Source: Gemmatimonadota bacterium (lineage in GTDB: Bacteria > Gemmatimonadota > Gemmatimonadetes > Gemmatimonadales > GWC2-71-9). Taken from it: a stretch of 5,843 nt of DNA. The notes under the pieces are model-generated. The model searched no databases and had not been told where the DNA came from. It worked only from the letters and a program-made list of their open reading frames with translations. The stretch is from NCBI GenBank assembly GCA_003221825.1, contig QHUE01000174.1:1-5843 (forward strand), in the 5' to 3' direction. A program made the translations under genes and the position numbers. Shown here piece by piece: positions 1 to 4,890 of the stretch (within the stretch, counting starts at the first letter, position 1; each line of letters starts with the position of its first letter).

Positions 1-1
1 G

Positions 2-229
2 GGCGCGACCGACGGCAGCTTTCAGCTGGAAGGACTGCGGCAGGCGACGCGCGAGCTGCTCGAGGCGTTTCACGAGTTCTCGCCGGTGCTGCGGCGGGCG
101 TTGCAGCACGAGCATCATTTCGACGTCGAGAAGTGGGAAACCCGGCTCGGGACGCTGCTGCGGCCGGCTGAGCATCCGGACGCCGCTGAACAAGACGATT
201 TGTTCGACCGAAAGGACCGCAATGGCTGA
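2..229 (+). CDS. 3' end of an unrecognised protein (5' end outside window)
   Basis: An open frame enters from the left edge and ends at TGA 227-229, giving the last 75 residues of a protein. I do not recognise the family. The visible tail is hydrophilic and probably helical: it has a Leu/Arg/Glu-rich stretch (LRQATRELLEAFHEF), a His-rich patch (QHEHHFDVEKWE), and an acidic then basic tail ending DLFDRKDRNG. There is no membrane segment or obvious catalytic motif. It looks like a soluble cytoplasmic protein. Its stop lies inside the start of the downstream peptide transporter gene (8-base overlap), so the two are probably co-transcribed and translationally coupled. Reading this frame as coding rests on its being open from the window edge, its codon usage, and the tight coupling to the next gene. 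No function is proposed. Confidence 0.6.
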   Translation, partial: GATDGSFQLEGLRQATRELLEAFHEFSPVLRRALQHEHHFDVEKWETRLGTLLRPAEHPDAAEQDDLFDRKDRNG

Positions 230-1568
230 CCCGCTGATGTCCATGTCGAGCGGGATCGATCGCGGATGGTTCGGCCATCCGCGCGGGCTCTCGACCTGCT
301 TCTTCACCGAGATGTGGGAGCGGTTCAGCTTCTACGGTCTTCGCGCGCTCCTCGTGCTCTACATGACGGCGTCCGTGGCCAACGGTGGACTCGCATTCAC
401 CTCCGAGAAGGCCTCAGGGATCGTGGGGTGGTACGGTTTCGGCGTGTACGCGGCGGCCATCCCTGGCGGGTGGATCGCCGATCGCTTGCTCGGACAGTAT
501 CGCAGCGTGTTCGTCGGCGGCGTCATCATCGCCTTGGGCCATTTCAGCATGGCGATCCCCACCGAGGCGACGTTTTTCCTTGGGCTTTGCCTGATCGTCA
601 TCGGAACCGGACTCCTCAAGCCCAACATCAGCACGATGGTGGGCGCGTTGTACGACAAAGACGACGCGCGCCGCGACGCCGGATTCTCAATCTTCTACAT
701 GGGCATCAACCTCGGCGCGTTCATCGCGCCGTTCATCGTCGGGACACTCGGCCAGAAAGTCGACTGGCATGTCGGGTTCGCGTGCGCCGGCGTCGGCATG
801 GTGGCCGGACTCATTCAGTACGTCCTGGGTCGGCCGCGTCTTATGCCGGCGCTGCAGCGGCTCGGACAAACCGAACAGGGCGCAGCGCCTGCCACCTCCG
901 CCGAGCCGTGGTGGCGGTTCACCCGCGCTGAGTGGAACCGCGTCGCAGCCATCGCGGTGCTCTTCGTGTTCTCATCGATCTTTTGGGGAGCATTCGAGCA
1001 GGCGGCGTCGAGTCTCAACCTGTTCGCCGACCGGCTCACGCACAATCGCGCTTTCGGGTTCGACTTCCCGTCGACGTGGTATCAGTCGTTGAACTCGATG
1101 TTCATGATCTTCGGCATGGCGCCTCTGCTGGCGTGGCTCTGGATCCGCCTCGGCCCGCGGCAGCCCTCGAGTCCGGTCAAGTTCGCACTCGGACTGATCT
1201 TCGTGGGACTAGGCTTCGCGCTGATCGTCCCGGCGGCCAAAATGGCGCAGCAGCAGGGAGTGCTCGTGAGTCCGTTGTGGCTGGTCGGGCTCTACTTCCT
1301 CCATACGATCGGCGAGCTGTGCCTGAGCCCCGTCGGCCTCTCGATCGTCACGAAGCTCGCGCCGAAGCGCATCGTGGGCTCGATGATGGGAGTGTGGTTC
1401 CTGTCGATTGCGACGGGGAACAAGCTGGCGGGATTTGCGGGAGGGTTCTTCGATAGGTTCCCGCTGCCGACGCTGTTTGGCGCGGTGGCGGTCACGACTT
1501 TCGTGGCGGCCGCCATTCTCCTGCTGTTAACGCGGCCGATTCAGCGGCTGATGGGAGGGGTTCGCTAG
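222..1568 (+). CDS. POT/PTR2-family proton-coupled oligopeptide symporter (MFS)
   Basis: Inner-membrane transporter of 448 residues, expected to import di- and tripeptides with protons. The POT fingerprint is clear. The TM1 motif ExxERFxFYG lies at residues 30-39 (E30, E33, R34) and K133 sits in the TM4 motif GTGLLKPNIS. The PTR2 signature FSIFYMGINLGAF is at 155-167, the TM7 motif FWGAFEQ at 254-260 (E259), and the TM10 motif GELCLSP at 364-370 (E365). These match the proton-coupling and peptide-terminus residues of characterised POTs. About twelve hydrophobic segments are visible. The linker between TM6 and TM7 (about 204-238) is short and polar, so the two extra helices (HA/HB) of many bacterial POTs seem absent. 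The ATG at 222 is preferred over Met6 or Met8 because AAGGA (212-216) lies 5 nt upstream. The C-terminus ends naturally in LMGGVR. The gene follows an overlapping upstream gene, and its last 42 bases overlap the end of the opposite-strand transposase frame. Substrate range cannot be read from sequence. Confidence 0.95.
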   Translation: MADPLMSMSSGIDRGWFGHPRGLSTCFFTEMWERFSFYGLRALLVLYMTASVANGGLAFTSEKASGIVGWYGFGVYAAAIPGGWIADRLLGQYRSVFVGGVIIALGHFSMAIPTEATFFLGLCLIVIGTGLLKPNISTMVGALYDKDDARRDAGFSIFYMGINLGAFIAPFIVGTLGQKVDWHVGFACAGVGMVAGLIQYVLGRPRLMPALQRLGQTEQGAAPATSAEPWWRFTRAEWNRVAAIAVLFVFSSIFWGAFEQAASSLNLFADRLTHNRAFGFDFPSTWYQSLNSMFMIFGMAPLLAWLWIRLGPRQPSSPVKFALGLIFVGLGFALIVPAAKMAQQQGVLVSPLWLVGLYFLHTIGELCLSPVGLSIVTKLAPKRIVGSMMGVWFLSIATGNKLAGFAGGFFDRFPLPTLFGAVAVTTFVAAAILLLLTRPIQRLMGGVR

Positions 1569-2015
1569 GTCGCCCCAGATCCCTTGTTCGTTGACCCCGG
1601 GCTTGCGCCCGGGGTCAGAGAACCTCGACGGTCGTGGAATGAGGTCGGGGTGTCGCTGGAATTGCTGGGCTATATAGCGAATCACGCGTGGCAGATCACT
1701 CTTGTGGATCGTCGCCACATAGTACCCTCGCGCCCACCGCACGGCTCCGACCACGAAGCGATTCGCCCGTGTGGCTGAGACCGATTTTGCCAGGCGCATG
1801 AAATCGCTGATGCGAGTATCGGGACGGAAGCTCACGAGCAAGTGGATGTGGTTCGCCAACACCTCTCCCTTGACCACCTGCACACCGGTGCGGTTGGCGG
1901 CGCTCGCAACCGCTATCCGCACTTCGCGAGCTGCACGAGCGTCGATGCACCCGACGCGCCGCCACGTGTGCCAGGTGATATGCGCATACGTCTGGAATGC
2001 TCGATGAGCCGACAA
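1527..2015 (-). CDS. REP-associated tyrosine transposase (RAYT, Y1_Tnp / IS200-like HUH family)
   Basis: Single-domain HUH endonuclease of 162 residues. This family cuts and rejoins single-stranded DNA at hairpin-bearing repeats. The metal-binding HUH motif is H56-I57-H58 in NHIHLLV. The likely nucleophile is Y114 in RYIAQQ, matching the YIxxQ helix of TnpA-type enzymes, so the catalytic set looks intact. The N-terminal strand (AFQTYAHITWHTW) is typical of the family. The only plausible start is TTG at 2015-2013, with a weak GGA (2024-2022) 6 nt upstream; no ATG or GTG lies nearby in frame. The catalytic domain ends near residue 128. The last ~34 residues are low-complexity translation of the left REP copy and of the antisense of the symporter 3' end, so they are probably not a folded domain. 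The gene is bracketed by inverted REP copies, the hallmark of a RAYT. Such genes are usually single-copy residents that mobilise REPs in trans rather than classical insertion sequences. Confidence 0.9.
   Translation of the reverse strand: MSAHRAFQTYAHITWHTWRRVGCIDARAAREVRIAVASAANRTGVQVVKGEVLANHIHLLVSFRPDTRISDFMRLAKSVSATRANRFVVGAVRWARGYYVATIHKSDLPRVIRYIAQQFQRHPDLIPRPSRFSDPGRKPGVNEQGIWGDLANPSHQPLNRPR
1590..1629 (+). repeat. REP-like palindromic repeat, left copy
   Basis: Contains a perfect 11-bp inverted repeat: arm TGACCCCGGGC at 1592-1602, loop TTGC, complementary arm at 1607-1617. A conserved flank follows it at 1618-1629. The reverse complement of the right copy (2021-2060) matches these 40 bases at 37 positions. 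The element starts 22 bases after the stop of the peptide symporter gene and also falls inside the 3' part of the transposase frame. There it encodes the tail residues around SDPGRKPGV. The hairpin may stabilise or bound the symporter transcript, but no T-run follows on either strand, so it is not a canonical intrinsic terminator. Confidence 0.85.
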
Positions 2016-2020
2016 GTGGA

Positions 2021-2060
2021 GTCCAGGTTTTCTGACCCCGGGCGCAAGCCCGGGGTAAAC
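2021..2060 (-). repeat. REP-like palindromic repeat, right copy
   Basis: Inverted copy of the repeat at 1590-1629, differing at 3 of 40 positions. The arms are 2033-2043 and 2048-2058 around loop GCAA. One internal mismatch (G2034 opposite A2057) leaves a 9-bp perfect core stem plus an outer T-A pair. It ends 5 bases before the TTG start of the transposase gene. The hairpin and its conserved flank therefore form the leader of that gene and include its weak ribosome-binding region (GGA 2024-2022). It also lies downstream of dppF on the same strand and could shape the 3' end of the operon transcript. Confidence 0.85.
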
Positions 2061-2145
2061 CCAACTTGGCAGGACTCGTTCAAATCACATAACCAAATTC
2101 CTGCATTTATGGCCGTTTGCGCCAGCACCAGGAGGCCCGCGGCGG
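2061..2145. other. short gap of lower G+C between dppF and the right REP copy
   Basis: 85 bases without a gene. About 2068-2115 is visibly richer in A/T than the rest of the window. I see no intrinsic terminator for dppF (no stem with a T-run on the minus strand). A loose TTGAAC / TTTACC pair with an 18-nt spacer can be drawn on the minus strand toward the transposase gene. It is too weak to call a promoter. The gap may simply be old insertion-flank sequence. Confidence 0.5.
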
Positions 2146-3111
2146 TCACATCGGCTCCTCGGCGAAGTGACACGCCGCCAGGTGACCAGGAGTGATGGGC
2201 CGCAAGGGCGGCGCCTCGGTACCACAGCGCTCGCTCTTCTTGGGATGCGGGCAGCGCGGATGGAACGGGCAGCCGGACGGCGGATGCGCGGGCGACGGGA
2301 TGTCGCCGGCGAGCACGATCCGGCGGCTCGTCGCGCGGGGGTTCGGCTCCGGCACGGCGGACAGCAGGGCGCGCGTGTACGGATGCCGCGGTTGCGCGTA
2401 GATCTCCGCCGCTGGTGCTCGCTCGACGATCTTGCCGAGGTACATCACGGCCACGTCGTCAGCGATGTGCCGTACCACCGCGAGGTCGTGCGCGATGAAC
2501 AGATAGGTGAGCCGTCGTTTCGCCTGCAGGTCGGCGAGCAGGTTGAGCACCTGTGCCTGCACCGACACATCGAGCGCGCTCACCGGCTCGTCGCAGACCA
2601 CGAACTGCGGCTCGACCGAGAGGGCCCGCGCAATCCCCACGCGCTGCCGCTGGCCGCCGGACAGCTCGTGTGGGTAGCGCTTCGCGAACGCCGCGTCGAG
2701 TCCCACTTCGTCGAGCAGCGCGGCGACGGCGCCCTTCAACCTGTGAATCTCGAGCGGCTCGCGCAGCGTGTCCTCGACCGTCATGCGAGGATTGAGCGAG
2801 CTGTAGGGATCCTGGAAGACGATCTGCATGCGCCGCCGCAAGGCGCGGAGCCGCGCGGCGTCGAGCCCGAACACGTCGTTGCCGTCGAACAGCACCTTCC
2901 CGGATGTCGGCTCCTGGAGCCGCAGAATCGTCCGGCCCACGGTGGTCTTCCCCGAGCCCGATTCGCCCACCAAGCCGAGGGTGCGACCTGGGGGGATTTC
3001 GAACGACACCCCGTCCACCGCCCGCACCGGTGCCTGCGCCCGCCCGAGGCCGAACCAGCTGCGCTCGCCGGCATAGTGCTTCACGAGATCGCGGACTTCG
3101 ACGAGGGTCAT
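2146..3111 (-). CDS. dppF: Dipeptide/oligopeptide ABC transporter ATP-binding protein (DppF/OppF)
   Basis: Cytoplasmic ATPase subunit of 321 residues, pairing with DppD to power peptide import. All ABC motifs are intact: Walker A GESGSGKTT (49-57), Q-loop Q100 in FQDPYSSLNPRM, signature LSGGQRQRV (150-158), Walker B VVCDEP (171-176, catalytic E175), D-loop SALD (178-181) and H-loop H208. After the NBD comes the oligopeptide-transporter C-terminal domain (about 230-321). It has four cysteines, C281-x5-C287-x8-C296-x17-C314, a pattern compatible with the [4Fe-4S] site reported in some Dpp/Opp ATPases. The ATG at 3111-3109 overlaps the dppD stop by four bases (ATGA), giving translational coupling; GAGG at 3117-3114 is close to the start. 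The N-terminus VEVRDLVKHY is typical, so the start is secure. It is the last gene of the operon. OppF and DppF cannot be separated by sequence alone. Confidence 0.93.
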   Translation of the reverse strand: MTLVEVRDLVKHYAGERSWFGLGRAQAPVRAVDGVSFEIPPGRTLGLVGESGSGKTTVGRTILRLQEPTSGKVLFDGNDVFGLDAARLRALRRRMQIVFQDPYSSLNPRMTVEDTLREPLEIHRLKGAVAALLDEVGLDAAFAKRYPHELSGGQRQRVGIARALSVEPQFVVCDEPVSALDVSVQAQVLNLLADLQAKRRLTYLFIAHDLAVVRHIADDVAVMYLGKIVERAPAAEIYAQPRHPYTRALLSAVPEPNPRATSRRIVLAGDIPSPAHPPSGCPFHPRCPHPKKSERCGTEAPPLRPITPGHLAACHFAEEPM

Positions 3112-4034
3112 CGCCTCGGCACTCTGCGCTCAGGCTCCGTCACGAGCCAGCAACGCGCGGTGTGTCCCATCCCGATGTCGAGCAGCGGCGGCTCCTGCGC
3201 AGCGCACTTCTCCCACGCGTACGGGCACCGCGGATGAAACCGGCACCCGGGCGGCCAGGCGGTCGCCGCCGGCACCTGACCTGGAATCGCGTGCAGCCGC
3301 GTGCGCGGCGCGTCGATGCGCGGCACCGCGGCGAGCAGCCCTGCGGTGTAGGGGTGCGTCGGGCGCTCAAACAGCGCCTCCGTCGGCGCGGTCTCCACGA
3401 CGCGTCCGGCATACATCACGACGACGCGGTCCGCATGGCCCGCCACCACGCCGAGGTCGTGCGTGATCAGCAGCACCGCCATGCCCAGCTCGTGCTGGAG
3501 GCGGTCGAGAAGCTCGAGGATCTGCGCCTGTATGGTCACGTCGAGCGCCGTCGTCGGCTCGTCCGCAATCAGCACCTTGGGGTGACAGACGAGCGCCATC
3601 GCGATCATGACGCGCTGCCGCATGCCACCGGAGAGCTGATGGGGATAATGGTCGACGCGCTCGTCGGGGTCGGGGATGCCGACCAGGCGCAGCATCTCGA
3701 TGGCGCGCGCGCGGGCGGCGGCACGCGACACGTGCTGATGGATAATGGCCGCTTCGGCGATCTGATCCCCGACCGTGAAGACGGGGTTCAACGACGTCAT
3801 CGGCTCCTGGAAGATCATGGCGATCTGGTTGCCGCGGACCGCCCGCAGCTCGGGCGCCGGGAGGGCGAGGAGATTGCGGCCCTCGAATTCGATCAGGCTG
3901 CCGGGAAGGACGTGGCCGGGCGGCTCGGGCACGAGACGGAGAATCGAGAGCGACGTGACGGTCTTGCCGCACCCCGATTCGCCGACGATGCCCAACGGCT
4001 CGCCGGGGTAGAGATCGAACGAGACGTCGTCCAC
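3108..4034 (-). CDS. dppD: Dipeptide/oligopeptide ABC transporter ATP-binding protein (DppD/OppD), 5' end lost
   Basis: ATPase partner of DppF. From GTG 4034 it would be 308 residues, with Walker A GESGCGKTV (18-26), Q-loop Q76, signature LSGGMRQRV (134-142), Walker B VLIADEP (154-160, E159), D-loop ALD (163-165) and H-loop H192. The C-terminal domain carries C264-x5-C270-x6-C277-x17-C295. The natural start is missing. The GTG is really the Val of the internal AVDDVSF motif, and recognisable in-frame coding continues upstream to 4085 (DLKTYFVTEHGKG...). No start codon is there, and an in-frame TGA lies just beyond. Family members normally begin about 8 residues before DLKTYF. Reinitiation at the GTG would omit the first strand and the A-loop tyrosine that stacks on ATP, so the product is probably impaired. 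The 3' end overlaps dppF by ATGA. I treat this as a functional-looking gene damaged at its 5' end by the junction at 4086-4098. Confidence 0.85.
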   Translation of the reverse strand: MDDVSFDLYPGEPLGIVGESGCGKTVTSLSILRLVPEPPGHVLPGSLIEFEGRNLLALPAPELRAVRGNQIAMIFQEPMTSLNPVFTVGDQIAEAAIIHQHVSRAAARARAIEMLRLVGIPDPDERVDHYPHQLSGGMRQRVMIAMALVCHPKVLIADEPTTALDVTIQAQILELLDRLQHELGMAVLLITHDLGVVAGHADRVVVMYAGRVVETAPTEALFERPTHPYTAGLLAAVPRIDAPRTRLHAIPGQVPAATAWPPGCRFHPRCPYAWEKCAAQEPPLLDIGMGHTARCWLVTEPERRVPRR

Positions 4035-4085
4035 GGCGCGCGCCGTGCCCTTGCCGTGCTCGGTGACGAAATACGTCTTGAGGTC

Positions 4086-4098
4086 TGCTCGATGCGTT
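4086..4098 (-). other. dppC/dppD junction: probable deletion of about 150 bp
   Basis: On the minus strand, normal DppC sequence (PPDPTWGNMIAD) ends at 4099. DppD sequence (DLKTYFVTEHG) begins at 4085 in a frame offset by one base. The 13 bases between them cannot be assigned to either gene. By family comparison from memory, about 40 C-terminal DppC residues, a stop codon, the DppD start and about 8 DppD residues are missing. Either the genome carries a deletion here or the assembly collapsed. Confidence 0.8.
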
Positions 4099-4890
4099 AT
4101 CCGCGATCATGTTGCCCCAGGTCGGGTCCGGCGGTTTGATGCCGATCCCGAGGAAAGACAGTGACGCCTCGAGCAGGAGCACATTCCCGACGCCGAGCGC
4201 CGCGGAGACGATGATCGGGGCGGCGGCGTTCGGCAGAACGTGGCGAAAGATAACTCGGCCGCTCCCTGCGCCGAGCGCGCGAGCCGCCACGACAAAATCC
4301 CGCTGCCGCAGCGAAAGCACCTCTGCCCGCACCAGCCGGCTGGTGCCGAACCACGACGTCAGCCCGATGGCGATGACGAGCGCCGTGAATGGCAGGCCAT
4401 CCCACAGGGCCACGGCCATCAGCAGGATGAAGATGCGGGGGAGGGCGAGGCCGACGTCGACCCCGCGCATCAGCACGGCATCGATCCAGCGCTGGTAGTA
4501 GCCGGCGATGGCCCCCACGAGCGTCCCCAGGGAGACGGCCACCAGCGCGCCCAGCGCGCCGATGCCGAGCGACACGCGCGCGCCGTAGACCGTCCGGCTC
4601 CAGACGTCCCGGCTGTACACATCGGTGCCGAGCAGGAAGGTCCATGACGGCGCGTGGTTCTTGAGATGCACGATGTCGAGCTGCTTGTTTGGATCGAACG
4701 GGGCGATGAGGGGCGCGGCCAGCGCGACGAGCACCAGGAAGACGAGGATCCCGAGTCCCCACGACGTCGTCCGGTGGCGAAAGAAGCGGCGCCAACGCTC
4801 GTGCCGCATCGCACGGCGGCGGAGGGCCCGGACCAGCTCGGCCGCGCCGACCAGCGCGACGAACAGCGCGAACCACGTGGCCAGCGTCAT
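4099..4890 (-). pseudogene. dppC: Dipeptide/oligopeptide ABC transporter permease (DppC/OppC), 3'-truncated
   Basis: Inner-membrane permease subunit that pairs with DppB to form the peptide channel. Residues 1-264 are recognisable. The OppC N-terminal helix is at about 44-63 followed by APFDP, LGTDVYSRDVWSR at 87-99 is typical, and the EAA loop that docks the ATPase is at about 198-221 (DFVVAARALGAG...RHVLPN). EASLSFLGIGIKPP follows at 241-254. After D264 the last membrane helix and the usual LGDGLRDALDPR-type end are absent. The frame stays open to 3367, but those 243 codons are out-of-frame dppD sequence rich in Arg/Ala/Pro, not a real domain. The ATG at 4890-4888 overlaps the dppB stop (ATGA), with GAGG at 4904-4901 ten bases upstream. 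An unusual N-terminal extension of ~40 residues includes an extra hydrophobic stretch at 3-20. A permease lacking the last helix is unlikely to work unless the junction is an assembly error. Confidence 0.85.

Larger units (their letters stand above)
1590..2060 (-). mobile_element. REP/RAYT unit: transposase gene flanked by inverted REP copies
   Basis: A 471-bp unit bounded by two 40-nt palindromic repeats in opposite orientation, with the Y1 transposase between them. In both copies the conserved 12-13 nt flank faces the transposase gene and the hairpin faces outward. No other terminal inverted repeat or target-site duplication was noticed, as expected for HUH transposases, which leave none. 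The unit sits between the 3' ends of two convergent transporter genes, so it disrupts neither core reading frame. The element ends are inferred from where repeat similarity stops, not from an empty-site comparison. Confidence 0.8.

Noticed and set aside
1592..1617. Rho-independent terminator after the symporter gene
   Set aside because: The stem is strong but no T-run follows on either strand, and the same sequence recurs at 2033-2058 as part of a REP.
1590..2060. CRISPR-like repeat array
   Set aside because: There are only two repeats, in inverted orientation and separated by a coding gene rather than spacers.
2061..2145. Promoter for the transposase gene in the A/T-richer gap
   Set aside because: The -35/-10 match is poor and would sit against the REP hairpin. 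It does not rise above chance.
1842..2195. Small genes on either strand spanning the right REP (for example 1842-2195 + and 1913-2173 -)
   Set aside because: They are alternate-frame translations of the transposase and REP. No supported start or known domain was found.
3367..4098. A single 507-residue DppC fusion protein reading on past the junction to 3367
   Set aside because: After residue 264 the translation is out-of-frame dppD, rich in Arg/Ala/Pro/Gly with no membrane helix. It is open only because stop codons are rare at this G+C.
4085..4101. Programmed +1 frameshift making a DppC-DppD fusion
   Set aside because: No slippery sequence or following structure was seen. The DppC end is missing rather than shifted, and the fusion would place the ATPase on the wrong side of the membrane.
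2167..4139. Long plus-strand frames of 356 and 411 residues opposite dppF and dppD
   Set aside because: Antisense shadows of high-GC genes: Arg/His/Ala-rich translation with no domain, while the opposite frames carry full ABC motifs.
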